Positions 31,080 through 39,568 of a stretch of 64,000 nucleotides of DNA are shown here, one piece after another. This DNA is from JALYGY01 sp963800975 (GTDB taxonomy: Bacteria; Actinomycetota; Rubrobacteria; Rubrobacterales; Rubrobacteraceae). Each line of letters starts with the position of its first letter. The first letter of the stretch is position 1. The position numbers and the translations under genes were made by a program. Under the pieces are notes generated by a model. That model ran no database searches. It saw nothing but the letters and a program-made list of their open reading frames with translations, and was not told where the DNA came from. The stretch spans positions 697,897 to 761,896 of the forward strand of contig CAWDDB010000014.1 of assembly GCA_963800975.1 (NCBI GenBank). Reading direction: 5' to 3'.

Positions 31080-32042
31080 GTGGATCACCAAGCTGTGGAT
31101 CGTTTGGTCGCCCGCGGCCGACCGGGGCTGGAAGGCGCGCTTGTCGCGTCTGGCTTGCTCCTCGGCCTGCTGCTCGTTCTGTGGGCAGCGCCGGGCGCAT
31201 CGGCGCAGAGCGCCGGACCGGACGGGCCGGAGAGGGTCTTCGCTCTCTCCGCCGAGGACCACCTGCTGCGCTTCGACGGGGATAACCCTGGTCAAGTCGC
31301 AAAAAAGGAGATCACCGGCCTGAGCAACGGCGAGAGCCTTGTCGGCATAGACTTCCGCCCGAGCGGCCCCGACGCGACCCAGGGCAAGCTCTACGGTCTC
31401 GGCGATCAGGGCTACATCTACAGGATCAACCAGGCCACGGCCGTCGCCTCGCGTGGACCCCAGATCACGGCCGACGGCGCGCCGGTGGCGCTCAGGGGCA
31501 CCAGGTTCGGCATAGACTTCAACCCGACCGTGGACCGCCTCAGGATCGTGAGCGACGCGAACCAGAACCTGCGGGTCAACGTCGACACCGGCGAGCTCTC
31601 GGACTTCAACGCCACGATCCCCGGCACCCAGCCAGACCAGGACGTCCAGTACGCCGTGGGCAACCCGAACGTCGGCCAGGAACCCAAGGTCACCGGCGTC
31701 GCCTACAGGAACGCCAGGCCGGCTGCCTTCGGCACTACCAGCACCGAGCTCTACGACATAGACGCGCAAACGGACGATATGTCAGAGCAGGATCCGCCCA
31801 ACGACGGGACGTTGAACACAGAGGGGCCGGTTAGCATCGACACGAGCGGCCGCGTCGGCTTCGACATCGTTACCCGCGGCGATTCCTCCGCGGGCGACAG
31901 GGGCTACGCGTCCATGCAGCCTCTCAGCGACAGCGTGCCGAGCTTCTACAAGGTCAACCTGAACACGGGTAGGGCGACCAAGATCGGCACGTTCGGCGCC
32001 AGGAACGTCGAGGGCATCGCCATCCCTATCGGTCAGCAGTAA
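31080..32042 (+). CDS. DUF4394 domain-containing secreted protein
   Basis: 320-residue protein with an N-terminal export signal: basic head, then GALVASGLLLGLLLVLWAAP and the likely cleavage site GASAQS. The mature part reads as a single DUF4394 domain of repeated strands: LVGIDFRPSGPDATQGKLYG, GTRFGIDFNPTVDRLRIVSD, NLRVNVDTGELSDFNATIPG and VEGIAIPIG. Such proteins are predicted to be secreted and propeller-like; function is unknown. GTG at 31080 follows GGAAAGGGG. Closed by a strong terminator at 32088. Confidence 0.88.
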   Translation: MDHQAVDRLVARGRPGLEGALVASGLLLGLLLVLWAAPGASAQSAGPDGPERVFALSAEDHLLRFDGDNPGQVAKKEITGLSNGESLVGIDFRPSGPDATQGKLYGLGDQGYIYRINQATAVASRGPQITADGAPVALRGTRFGIDFNPTVDRLRIVSDANQNLRVNVDTGELSDFNATIPGTQPDQDVQYAVGNPNVGQEPKVTGVAYRNARPAAFGTTSTELYDIDAQTDDMSEQDPPNDGTLNTEGPVSIDTSGRVGFDIVTRGDSSAGDRGYASMQPLSDSVPSFYKVNLNTGRATKIGTFGARNVEGIAIPIGQQ

Positions 32043-32087
32043 GGAGTGGCGCTCGCCTTGGGCGAGTCGTGAGACAGCAGTAGCGTC

Positions 32088-32123
32088 ACGGGGCTGGAAT
32101 CAGGGCGTTCCAGCCCCGTTTTT
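32088..32123 (+). terminator. Rho-independent terminator after DUF4394 gene
   Basis: ACGGGGCTGGAA (32088-32099) pairs perfectly with TTCCAGCCCCGT (32108-32119), 8-base loop, followed by five T. The clearest intrinsic terminator in the window. Confidence 0.93.
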
Positions 32124-32328
32124 GCGCCGCACCGTGGGCCTCCTCCGCCCCTCTTGGACCCTAGCTTTGCGCGAAGGCCGTCGCTTCCCGAGACGCGACG
32201 CGCCGCCCCACAGCTCCCCGGAGGCCGGCCCGGGTTTCCTCCCGGTCGGGCTTTCGAGCAGGGCATCCTGGCGAAGCGCTCGGGCGGCAACCTGCCGGGC
32301 CACGAGAGGCGAGATACCGGGACGACGG

Positions 32329-32334
32329 TATACT
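32329..32334 (+). promoter_or_regulatory. -10 element of GNAT gene, probably leaderless transcript
   Basis: TATACT ends 9 bases before the ATG at 32344, so transcription should begin at or within 1-3 bases of the start codon. No ribosome site exists upstream of the ATG, consistent with leaderless translation. No good -35 is visible. Confidence 0.45.
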
Positions 32335-32343
32335 GTGCCAGCG

Positions 32344-32823
32344 ATGGTACGCATCCGACTACTGGAGGAATCGGCTGCCGCGGAGATTGACGCCTTGCTC
32401 GCCGTGGCGGGGGCGCTGCCGGAGTACTTTGACGAGGCGGCGATGGCCCGGATGCCGGTCGATGCGCAGGAGCACGCCACCTACATCGCGATAGAAGGGG
32501 ACCGGGCGGACCACCTTCGTGGCTTCGCCGTCGTGGAGCGCAAAGGGAACAGGGTCGCGGAGGTCCTGTGGATGGGCGTCTGCCCCGAACGGCGAAGGAT
32601 GGGGATCGGCGCGCGGTTGCTGTCGGCGCTCGAAGACGACCTGCGCGCCGAGGGGTTCGAGCTTCTGGAGATCAAGACGCTCGCCGCCGAGGCGGAGTAT
32701 GCCCCGTACGAAGGCACCCGGCGCTTCTACGAGAAGCAGGGCTTCCTCTGGGTCGAGACGGTTGATCCGTACCCAGCCTGGCCGCCCGGCAACCCGTGCG
32801 CCATCTACGTCGCCCCGCTCTGA
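32344..32823 (+). CDS. GNAT family N-acetyltransferase
   Basis: 159-residue acetyltransferase. WMGVCPERRRMGIGARLLSA is the acetyl-CoA loop (R-R-x-x-G-I-G), followed by ELLEIKTLAAEAEYAPYEGT and RRFYEKQGFLWVETVDPYP. The central 'cysteine-proline' GVCPE turn and C-terminal NPCAIYVAPL are typical of small-molecule acetyltransferases. Start ATG 32344 without a Shine-Dalgarno site. Convergent with the thioesterase gene. Substrate unknown. Confidence 0.9.
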   Translation: MVRIRLLEESAAAEIDALLAVAGALPEYFDEAAMARMPVDAQEHATYIAIEGDRADHLRGFAVVERKGNRVAEVLWMGVCPERRRMGIGARLLSALEDDLRAEGFELLEIKTLAAEAEYAPYEGTRRFYEKQGFLWVETVDPYPAWPPGNPCAIYVAPL

Positions 32824-32901
32824 GAGACCGTCTGGCGTAAAAAAGTTCTCGGGTCTACCTCTGCGCGAGAGGCGATCCCTCTCTCGGAAGACGTCTCAGG
32901 C

Positions 32902-33300
32902 TCAAGACGTCTTGCCGGCGGCGACGAGAAGGTCCCCAGGCACCCTGACCGGTTTTCCCGTGGCGAGCCGCACGCAGGCGTGGCGGGTGTGGCCCGTGAC
33001 GAGCACCTCCTCGACGCGCGAGACCGTGTACTCGAAGCGCAGGGAGGCCCGGCTCAGGCCCGCAAGCTCGGTACGCAGGGTCAGTTCGTCGTCGAAATAG
33101 GCTGCCCTGCGGTAGCTGGCCTGGACCTCAACGACGACGATGCCGTAGCCTCGCTCCTCCAGCTCCTTGTACGAGAGGCCGGCGGCGCGCAGCCACTCGA
33201 CGCGGCCGACCTCGAAGTACGAGAGGTAGACCGCGTTGTTGACGTGCCCCTGCGCGTCGATCTCCGAGTAGCGGACGCGCAACTTGGTCTCGTGGATCAC
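32902..33300 (-). CDS. acyl-CoA thioesterase (4-hydroxybenzoyl-CoA thioesterase/YbgC type)
   Basis: 132-residue hot-dog-fold thioesterase. LRVRYSEIDAQGHVNNAVYL followed by SYFEVGRVEWLRAAG is the family signature with the catalytic Asp in IDAQGHVNN. VEVQASYRRAAYFDDELTLR forms the central strands. It hydrolyses short acyl-CoAs or aryl-CoAs. Its ATG overlaps the stop of the enoyl-CoA hydratase by four bases (ATGA), so the two are made together and probably act on the same acyl-CoA chain. Confidence 0.92.
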   Translation of the reverse strand: MIHETKLRVRYSEIDAQGHVNNAVYLSYFEVGRVEWLRAAGLSYKELEERGYGIVVVEVQASYRRAAYFDDELTLRTELAGLSRASLRFEYTVSRVEEVLVTGHTRHACVRLATGKPVRVPGDLLVAAGKTS

Positions 33301-34070
33301 CTGCCCCCGAAGTCCGGCTTGCGCTTCTCGACGAAGGCGCCCATGCCCTCGCGGGCGTCCTGCGTGGCGAAGAGTAGGGCGAACTGGTCTGCCTCGTACT
33401 CCAGGCCGCTCACGAGGTCCACGTCCGCGGAGCGGTTCGCCGCGGCCTTGGCGTGGCGGACGGCGAGCGGCCCGTTGCGCGCTATCTCGGCGGCAACCTC
33501 GCGCGCGACGTTCAGGGCCTCGCCCTCGGGCACGACGCGGTTGACCAGCCCGATCTCCCGCGCCTCCTCGGCGCCGATGCGGCGGCCGGTGAAGATCAAC
33601 TCCTTGGCGAGCGCAGGCCCTATGAGGCGCGGCAGGCGCTGGGTGCCGCCCATGCCAGGGAGGATGCCGAGGCCGACCTCGGGGAAGCCGAAGGTCGCGT
33701 TGGCGGAAGCGACGCGGATGTCGCAGGCGATGGCCACCTCGCAGCCCCCGCCGAGGGCGTAGCCGTTCACCGCGGCTATGGTAGGGACGGGGCTCCTGTC
33801 GAGCAGGGCCATCGCGGCGTGCCCGATCTCCGAGAAACGCTTCGCCTCCAGGGGGTCCATCTCGTTCATGGCCGAGATGTCAGCCCCCGCGACGAAGGCT
33901 CGGTCGCCCGCCCCTGTCACGATTATGGCCAGAGGTCCCTCGGCTTCCAGCTCCAGCAACGCCTGACCTATCTCCTCTACCACCTGCTGGTCCAGGGCGT
34001 TCAGTTTCTCCTGGCGGTCGATGGTCAGGACGTAGACGCCGTCCCTGCGCTCGACTCTTACGTAATCCAA
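33297..34070 (-). CDS. enoyl-CoA hydratase/isomerase family protein
   Basis: 257-residue crotonase-fold enzyme. The oxyanion-hole segments are GDRAFVAGADISAMNEMDPL and VPTIAAVNGYALGGGCEVAI; the catalytic Glu pair lies in CDIRVASANATFGFPEVGLG and the preceding helix. ILPGMGGTQRLPRLIG and the C-terminal EGMGAFVEKRKPDFGGR are standard. It hydrates 2-enoyl-CoA in beta-oxidation or short-chain metabolism. ATG is inferred at 34070, with a purine-rich GGGGGCATG context. Operon with the thioesterase downstream. Confidence 0.93.
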   Translation of the reverse strand: MDYVRVERRDGVYVLTIDRQEKLNALDQQVVEEIGQALLELEAEGPLAIIVTGAGDRAFVAGADISAMNEMDPLEAKRFSEIGHAAMALLDRSPVPTIAAVNGYALGGGCEVAIACDIRVASANATFGFPEVGLGILPGMGGTQRLPRLIGPALAKELIFTGRRIGAEEAREIGLVNRVVPEGEALNVAREVAAEIARNGPLAVRHAKAAANRSADVDLVSGLEYEADQFALLFATQDAREGMGAFVEKRKPDFGGR

Positions 34071-34103
34071 AGCATGCCCCCTTTGTCAGCAGCCATTCGG
34101 TCG

Positions 34104-34125
34104 GTCGACACGCTGACTGGTCGAC
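34104..34125. promoter_or_regulatory. paired GTCGAC sites upstream of enoyl-CoA hydratase
   Basis: GGTCGAC occurs twice, the two GTCGAC palindromes at 34104-34109 and 34120-34125, centred 16 bases apart, between the hydratase and the DUF1697 gene. TetR-type regulators of acyl-CoA genes bind such spaced palindromes. Suggestive only. Confidence 0.3.
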
Positions 34126-34252
34126 GTCTTGTCGCACTTTGCCGACAAGCTTACTAAAGACAAAGGTGGACGTTGCGCCCCGCCGACGTGGCCCGTATGG
34201 TTGGAACGTTCGCCGAATCGCGCACCGCGCCGACCTAGCCGGGAGGCTCAAC

Positions 34253-34837
34253 ATGGGAAAACCAGCGGCCCGAACCCTACGCCTGATAGCCTTCCTGCGC
34301 GCCATCAACGTAGGCGGCCACAACGTGAAGATGGATCACCTGCGCGGCCTGTTCGAGTCGCTCGGGCTCTCGAACGTCGAGACGTTCATCGCGAGCGGCA
34401 ACGTCATATTCGACCCGCCGGCCGAGGACCCGCCGACCATCGAAAAAGAGATCGAAAGCCATCTCGGGGCGTCGCTCGGCTACGAGGTGGCGACGTTCAT
34501 AAGATCCACCACCGAGCTGGCGAATATCGTAAGCTTCAGACCTTTCTCGGCCCCCGATCTCGACAGCGAAAGCAACTCGCTCTACATCGCTTTCCTGCCA
34601 GCCTCACCAGGTGACGAGGCGCGAGAGCGATTGCTGGCGCGCCGCAGCGAGATCGACGATTTTCGGGTCAGGGGCCGCGAAGCCTACTGGCTGTGCCGAG
34701 GGAGGTCGAGCGAATCCGCCTTCTCGGGCGCGCTCCTCGAAAAGACGCTCGGAATGCCAGCCACCATGCGAAACGCCAACACCATCAATAGGCTCGTCGC
34801 AAAGTACCCCACAGGCGAAGATACGGAACTCGGATGA
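34253..34837 (+). CDS. DUF1697 domain-containing protein
   Basis: 194-residue protein matching DUF1697: LRLIAFLRAINVGGHNVKMD, then LRGLFESLGLSNVETFIASG and NVIFDPPAEDP in the N-terminal ferredoxin-like repeat; a second repeat includes SNSLYIAFLPASPGD. The C-terminal TLGMPATMRNANTINRLVAK is diagnostic. Function unknown. Start ATG 34253 behind GGGAGG. Divergent from the enoyl-CoA hydratase. Confidence 0.92.
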   Translation: MGKPAARTLRLIAFLRAINVGGHNVKMDHLRGLFESLGLSNVETFIASGNVIFDPPAEDPPTIEKEIESHLGASLGYEVATFIRSTTELANIVSFRPFSAPDLDSESNSLYIAFLPASPGDEARERLLARRSEIDDFRVRGREAYWLCRGRSSESAFSGALLEKTLGMPATMRNANTINRLVAKYPTGEDTELG

Positions 34838-34857
34838 AGACTTCGCGGCTTTTGTGA

Positions 34858-34933
34858 TTCGGGAGTAGGCGGTCGGGAAAAGGCAAACCCGACTCCCGAA
34901 CGCGACGGGCAGCGAGGTCATCGATTGGATTCG
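34858..34933. repeat. palindromic repeat fragment, copy 1
   Basis: TTCGGGAGT (34858-34866) and ACTCCCGAA (34892-34900) form a 9-bp dyad. The region through 34933 matches 42878-42945 (27 of 37 bases identical in the right flank). Read on the minus strand both copies give A-N-x-x-D-D-x-x-x-x-R-V-R-E-S-G, suggesting fragments of related genes. Confidence 0.45.
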
Positions 34934-35335
34934 CTATCCCTCGGTGGGCACCGCCTGCCGCACGTAGTCCACGGCTTGCTTCGTCGGGGTACCGGGGGTG
35001 AAGATCTCGCCGACGCCCATCTCCTTGAGCCTGACGATGTCCTCCCTGGGGATGGTTCCGCCGCAGAAGACCAGGATGTCGTCTGCCTCGTTCTCCTTCA
35101 GGAGCTCGAGTATCTTCGGTATCAGGGTCATGTGGGCGCCAGAGAGGATGGAGATGCCGATTGCGTCGGCGTCCTCCTGGATGGCAGTCTCTACGACCTG
35201 CTCTGGGGTCTGGTGCAACCCCGTGTAGATTACCTCCATCCCGGCATCCCTGAGAGCCCGGGCGATAATCTTGGCGCCGCGGTCGTGCCCGTCGAGCCCG
35301 ACCTTGGCCACCACAACCCTTACCGTGCGCGCCAT
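34934..35335 (-). CDS. cobalamin-binding domain protein (methylmalonyl-CoA mutase B12-domain-like)
   Basis: 133-residue stand-alone B12-binding Rossmann domain. VVVAKVGLDGHDRGAKIIAR holds the D-x-H-x-x-G motif whose His ligates cobalt; ISILSGAHMTLIPKILELLK and VFCGGTIPREDIVRLKEMGV follow, closing the fold. It corresponds to the small domain of acyl-CoA mutases (methylmalonyl- or isobutyryl-CoA mutase), but the catalytic partner is not in the window. Starts at ATG 35335. Upstream MAPEG gene is 34 bases away on the same strand. Confidence 0.93.
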   Translation of the reverse strand: MARTVRVVVAKVGLDGHDRGAKIIARALRDAGMEVIYTGLHQTPEQVVETAIQEDADAIGISILSGAHMTLIPKILELLKENEADDILVFCGGTIPREDIVRLKEMGVGEIFTPGTPTKQAVDYVRQAVPTEG

Positions 35336-35369
35336 GATCCCATTCTAACCGCCTCCCAACCCCGCGCGA

Positions 35370-35795
35370 CTAACCCAGGTAGGCGAGAACCGCCCGAACC
35401 GCGATGAACCACACCGCGAGGGCGGAGAACAGGTGGAGGTAGAAGCGAAGCATTACCAGGTTGATCGTGCAGTGGACCACGCTGTGCAGCACGCGGAACG
35501 CGACGAAGACCCAGGCGGCCGCCACGTACGCGGCGTCGACCTGGTTCGTGACGTAGAGGTAAAGCGCGAGCGCGTAGAAGAGCACCGGAAACTCGAAGAG
35601 GTTCTTCAGGTTGTCCGAGGGGTTGGAGACCTCAGGAGGCGAGAGCCGGGCGAGCTCGCCGGGGACGGCGAGATCCTTCGGGCTGATGTTGTTGCCGCGG
35701 ATAAACGCGATGCGCCGGACGTACATGTACGCCCAGACAAAGAGGGTCAGGAATACAGTCGCGAAGAAGGGACCGAAGATCGCCGTTTGCGCCAT
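35370..35795 (-). CDS. MAPEG family membrane protein
   Basis: 141-residue four-helix membrane protein. NPSDNLKNLFEFPVLFYALA is the MAPEG hallmark, and VFVAFRVLHSVVHCTINLVM the second. In eukaryotes the family makes eicosanoids or detoxifies with glutathione; bacterial members' function is unclear, and actinobacteria generally use mycothiol instead of glutathione. ATG at 35795. It may be co-transcribed with the B12-binding protein downstream. Confidence 0.9.
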   Translation of the reverse strand: MAQTAIFGPFFATVFLTLFVWAYMYVRRIAFIRGNNISPKDLAVPGELARLSPPEVSNPSDNLKNLFEFPVLFYALALYLYVTNQVDAAYVAAAWVFVAFRVLHSVVHCTINLVMLRFYLHLFSALAVWFIAVRAVLAYLG

Positions 35796-35863
35796 CTTGC
35801 TCTCGTCCTTGGGAGCGCCTCGCGCCTCACCGGTCGCTGCCGTCCAACCAGCAAACTATATCC

Positions 35864-37231
35864 CTACCCGAAGATCTTGCCGGGGTTGAGCACGCCGTTC
35901 GGGTCCGCGAGCCTCTTTATGGCGCGCATGAACGGGAGGGAGTCGCCGTGCTCCTCGCGCAGGTGTTCGATCTTTCCGAAGCCGATGCCGTGCTCGCCCG
36001 TGCAGGTGCCGCCGCGCGCGAGGGCGTAGGCGACGATCTCGGCGCTGACCTCCTCGGCCTTCGCGATGTCCTCCGGGTCGGACGGGTCCACCGGAAAGAC
36101 GGCGTGGTAGTTGCCGTCCCCGACGTGGCCGAGGATGGCCCCGTCCAGCCCGCGCGAGGCGATGGCGTCGCGGGCGTGGCGCAGGGCGGCCGGGAGATCG
36201 GAGATCCGGACGCACACGTCTGTGGTCATCGGCCGCCTGTCTTGGTAGAGCTCCTTTATCGCGAGGGCCGCCTCGTGACGCGCCTCCCACAGGCGCTCCC
36301 TGCCGGCCTCGTCCTCCTCGAACTCGAACGCCCCGCTACCTTCGGCCTCGCACAGCGTCCGGGCCGAAGCCACGTCGTGACCGACGGCGGCCTCCGAGCC
36401 GGAGAACTCCAGGAACAGCGTCGGGGAAGTGGCGTACGAGGTGCCCTTGTAGGCGTTCACGGCCTCTATGGTGCGGGCGTCGACCAGCTCGCAGCGTCCT
36501 ACCTGCGTGCCGGACCGGATCAGGGCCACCGCGGCCGTCCCCGCCCGCTCGATGTCGGGAAAGACCACGCGCGCCGCGAGGACGTGCTCCGGGATCGGGT
36601 AGAGCCGCAGCGTCAGCTCCGTAAACACGCCGAGGGTGCCTTCGGACCCGACGAAGAGCGCCGTCAGGTTGTAGCCGGCGGAGGACTTCATCGCCATCGA
36701 GCCGGTGCGCATGCAGGTCCCGCCCGCGAGCACCACCTCGAGGCCGAGGACCTGGTCCCGCATCGCTCCGTAGCGCACGGCGTTCGTCCCGCTCGCGTTC
36801 GTGGCTGCCATCCCTCCCAGGGAGGCGTCCCAGCCGGGGTCGACCGGGAAGAGGAGCCCGTGCTCGCGCAGGCGCCCGTTGAGCTCCCCGTGCGTCACGC
36901 CGGGCTGGACCCTGGCCAGGAAATCGTCGGGACGTACCTCCAGGATCCGATCCATCAGGGCGAAGTCCAGGGTGACGCCGCCCCGGACCGGGATGGTCTG
37001 CCCCTCCAGGCTACTCCCCTGCCCGAACGGGACGATGGCGACGCCGCGCTCGTCGCAGAACCTCATTACCTCCGCCACCTCGTCCCTGTCTTTCGGGTAA
37101 ACGACGGCGTCGGGCGGGTGGGAATCGTGGTAGGTGAAGACGCTGCTCCCGTGGCGCTCGAGCTCGTCTTCGTAGGAGCGAACGCGATCCCCTTCGGGCA
37201 GTACGTTCCCAAGCTCGGATATCAGGTCCAC
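35864..37231 (-). CDS. FAD-binding oxidase, glycolate oxidase GlcD / D-lactate dehydrogenase type
   Basis: 455-residue flavoprotein. The FAD-binding domain reads VVYPKDRDEVAEVMRFCDER, PFGQGSSLEGQTIPVRGGVT and DASLGGMAATNASGTNAVRY; the C-terminal cap contains the metal-binding stretches GHVGDGNYHAVFPVDPSDPE and CTGEHGIGFGKIEHLREEHG. Oxidises a 2-hydroxy acid such as D-lactate or glycolate to the 2-oxo acid. Start GTG at 37231 follows GGGAGG. A distant paralogue fused to an iron-sulfur domain is at 51004. Its upstream neighbour is the Vps62-like gene, 15 bases away. Confidence 0.93.
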   Translation of the reverse strand: MDLISELGNVLPEGDRVRSYEDELERHGSSVFTYHDSHPPDAVVYPKDRDEVAEVMRFCDERGVAIVPFGQGSSLEGQTIPVRGGVTLDFALMDRILEVRPDDFLARVQPGVTHGELNGRLREHGLLFPVDPGWDASLGGMAATNASGTNAVRYGAMRDQVLGLEVVLAGGTCMRTGSMAMKSSAGYNLTALFVGSEGTLGVFTELTLRLYPIPEHVLAARVVFPDIERAGTAAVALIRSGTQVGRCELVDARTIEAVNAYKGTSYATSPTLFLEFSGSEAAVGHDVASARTLCEAEGSGAFEFEEDEAGRERLWEARHEAALAIKELYQDRRPMTTDVCVRISDLPAALRHARDAIASRGLDGAILGHVGDGNYHAVFPVDPSDPEDIAKAEEVSAEIVAYALARGGTCTGEHGIGFGKIEHLREEHGDSLPFMRAIKRLADPNGVLNPGKIFG

Positions 37232-37246
37232 GGAGCCTCCCTTTCC

Positions 37247-39100
37247 CTACCGCCCCAACTCGCGCAGGTTGTCCCACAGGACGTAGATGCCGATACAGAG
37301 GACGGCCGCGACGACGAGCGGCCAGAAGAACTCGTAGACGAGGATCAGGGCGGCGACCACCGCCAGCCCTATGTTGGCGCTGCTGACCAGGTTGACGAGC
37401 CGGCCCCTGAAGCCAGCCTCGACGAACGCGAAAAGGGCGATGCTGAAGACGAGCATGGAGATGAGGTGCTCTCGCTCGATGAGGGCTATGGCGACGAAGC
37501 TGATTAGCATCAGGCTCACGCTCGCGGCGGCCCAGGCCTCGGCCACGCGGCTCACCCTCAACTCGTTCTCGGACGCCGGCAAGTGGGCGCGGGTGATGTG
37601 AGATCTCACGGGGTCACGCTCCCCCGCCAGCAGGCGCTCCGCGTACTCCCTCAGTGAGCTCGAGACGGCCTCATCGGTCGCGAGCTTCGCCCTCAGGTGG
37701 TCCACCTCCCCCGAGAGCTCTGCCAGGCGGTTTGTTGCGTCGGCGTAGGGCACGTCCAGGTGGGACCTGCCGCGCATCGCCTCGACCTCCACGCCCAGCT
37801 CCTTGAGTCGCCGGCTCTTGTTGTCGATCTCGTCCCGCATCGCTGCGCAGCGCGCCTCCAGGTCAGCCCGGCGCTCGGCGGTCGCTGCGAGCGCCTCGTC
37901 CGGGGGAGGCACCTTGTCCAGTCCAGCCCACCCCAAGGGGTCGTACCAGGCGCGGGCGACGCTCTTGTCGCGGTTGAACATGGGGCCGGCCGGCGCGTCC
38001 TCGCCCTCGAACGGATCCCGGGCGTACAGACCCCAGAGGCCCCTGTAGCCGGAGACCCACTTCGGTTGCGGCTCGCGCATGAGGCGCGGGGGTTCCCACT
38101 CCCGGTCCCCGCCCGCCCCGACCGAGAGCCCGTCCCCGCGCGCGTAGTCGACGAAGGGTATGTGGAGGTACCCTCCGCCCTCCCGCGCGCCGGTGTACTG
38201 GCCCAGCTTCTCCTCCCAGAAACCCCTGACCGCGGATAAGCCTCGGGCGAGAAAGGGGGGAAGCGGCAAGTCGAGCTCGGTCAGATACTCGCCAGGGGCG
38301 AAGTAGCTGGCGTGGGAGCCCGCGCCGACGTAGATCACGGGATGCTCGCCCACCTTCTCGACCTCTGGGTCGTCCCAGCGCCGCCTGAGGTTGTCCCCCG
38401 TGTAGTTGTGGGCGGCGTAGGCAACCCACTCGGGGACGACCTCGCCCGTCGCCTCGGACTCGGAGAGGTAGACGAAGATCTTCTCCCAGTCCGCCTCGTG
38501 ATCGTTGGCGCCGAAGAAGCCGCTCCTCCAGTCGTTGAACGGGTAGAAGAGCCAGTACTGCAAGATGACCCAGCCGTCCTGGCGGAGCACCCTGCCGTGA
38601 TAGCGGTAGCGCTCGTCCTCGGCCATGATCTGCTCGTATGAAAGCGCCGCCGCGGCCGCCGACTCCCCCGGCACCCTTCCCCTGGCCAGGAGCGTGATCG
38701 AGTAGAGGGCGTCCACGAAGCGGGAGAAGTACCCGACCCGCGCCAGACGACCCCGCCCGGCGCGGAACGCCTCCTTCGTCTCCTTGAGCCCCCTGGCGGC
38801 GCGCCTGCCGAAGACACCGACGCGGCCACCGGCGGAATCCGGCCTCTTGAGGTCGCGGGGATCGGTGAACCTCAGGAAGTGGACGGCCCCGGCCTCGTCC
38901 AGGGGCTGCTGCGGCAGCCGGTCCAGGTCGAGCTCGCCCCTCGGCGCGACGCAGACGGCCTCCTCGCCTGGCCGCTGGACCCACAGGCTGCAAGCTCGCA
39001 CGTAGGGCTCACAATCCATCGGGAAGAACTTGTCCCCCTTGGTCGAGCGGACGACGGGCTCGAAGCGCCTGAGCAGCGCCTCGGGATTCTCCCCGTTCAC
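37247..39100 (-). CDS. Vps62-like protein with coiled coil and C-terminal membrane helices
   Basis: 617 residues. The N-terminal two thirds resemble Vps62/DUF946 proteins, with DEVYRYHGRVLRQDGW-like start (here YRYHGRVLRQDGWVILQYWL), FYPFNDWRSGFFGANDHEAD, WEKIFVYLSE, VAYAAHNYTGDNLRRRWDDP and HPVIYVGAGSHASYFAPGEY. Residues about 455-540 form a Glu/Arg/Leu-rich coiled coil. The last 100 residues carry four hydrophobic helices, ending in VVAAVLCIGIYVLWDNLREL. The family is best known in fungi; function in bacteria is unknown. GTG at 39100 overlaps the preceding gene's stop by four bases. Cell placement: membrane-anchored, the Vps62 domain probably cytosolic. Confidence 0.82.
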   Translation of the reverse strand: MNGENPEALLRRFEPVVRSTKGDKFFPMDCEPYVRACSLWVQRPGEEAVCVAPRGELDLDRLPQQPLDEAGAVHFLRFTDPRDLKRPDSAGGRVGVFGRRAARGLKETKEAFRAGRGRLARVGYFSRFVDALYSITLLARGRVPGESAAAAALSYEQIMAEDERYRYHGRVLRQDGWVILQYWLFYPFNDWRSGFFGANDHEADWEKIFVYLSESEATGEVVPEWVAYAAHNYTGDNLRRRWDDPEVEKVGEHPVIYVGAGSHASYFAPGEYLTELDLPLPPFLARGLSAVRGFWEEKLGQYTGAREGGGYLHIPFVDYARGDGLSVGAGGDREWEPPRLMREPQPKWVSGYRGLWGLYARDPFEGEDAPAGPMFNRDKSVARAWYDPLGWAGLDKVPPPDEALAATAERRADLEARCAAMRDEIDNKSRRLKELGVEVEAMRGRSHLDVPYADATNRLAELSGEVDHLRAKLATDEAVSSSLREYAERLLAGERDPVRSHITRAHLPASENELRVSRVAEAWAAASVSLMLISFVAIALIEREHLISMLVFSIALFAFVEAGFRGRLVNLVSSANIGLAVVAALILVYEFFWPLVVAAVLCIGIYVLWDNLRELGR

Positions 39101-39537
39101 GTTGAGTCTTCCAATCCTCGCCCGGACCCGCCGCGGCGCGGGTGGAACACGACGCGTACGTCCTGAGAGTTGAGGTAGAGGATCATGAGGATGCAGTAGG
39201 CCATGATCGGGTAGACGTACCAGGGCTGGGACTGGGAGTAGAGCCAGAGACAGAGGCCAAGGCTGAGGCCCTGGGAGATCGCGGCCAGGAGCCACCCCCT
39301 GCGTTGCAGCAGCAGGAAGCTCAGGGACGACATCAGCGTCATCACCGCCGGCGGGATAAAGAGGGCGAGCGTGATCGCCTCTAGCGCCGGCCGTGTCGGC
39401 GTCTGGACGCCGGTCTGCCTCCAGTCGACCTGCAAGAACTCGTGGACGCCGAGGGCCACAAGGCAGAGCACCTGGAACGCGAGCAGGAGCCCGATCGCCC
39501 TGACGGGTCGGTACGATACGTCCCCGGTCGCGGCCAC
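39097..39537 (-). CDS. small four-helix membrane protein
   Basis: 146-residue protein with four hydrophobic helices: AIGLLLAFQVLCLVALGVHE, ALEAITLALFIPPAVMTLMS, GWLLAAISQGLSLGLCLWLY and VYPIMAYCILMILYLN. The basic C-terminal tail is cytosolic. It is translated just before the Vps62-like protein with a four-base overlap (GTGA), so the two products are probably made in fixed ratio and may form a complex. No family recognised. Confidence 0.82.
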   Translation of the reverse strand: MAATGDVSYRPVRAIGLLLAFQVLCLVALGVHEFLQVDWRQTGVQTPTRPALEAITLALFIPPAVMTLMSSLSFLLLQRRGWLLAAISQGLSLGLCLWLYSQSQPWYVYPIMAYCILMILYLNSQDVRVVFHPRRGGSGRGLEDST

Positions 39538-39568
39538 GAGTTAAGCGGCGGTTTCCACGAGACCCCTC

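Noticed and set aside
31080..32042. DUF4394 protein as a beta-propeller enzyme
   Set aside because: The domain is repetitive and secreted, but no catalytic signature is visible; the call was left as unknown function.
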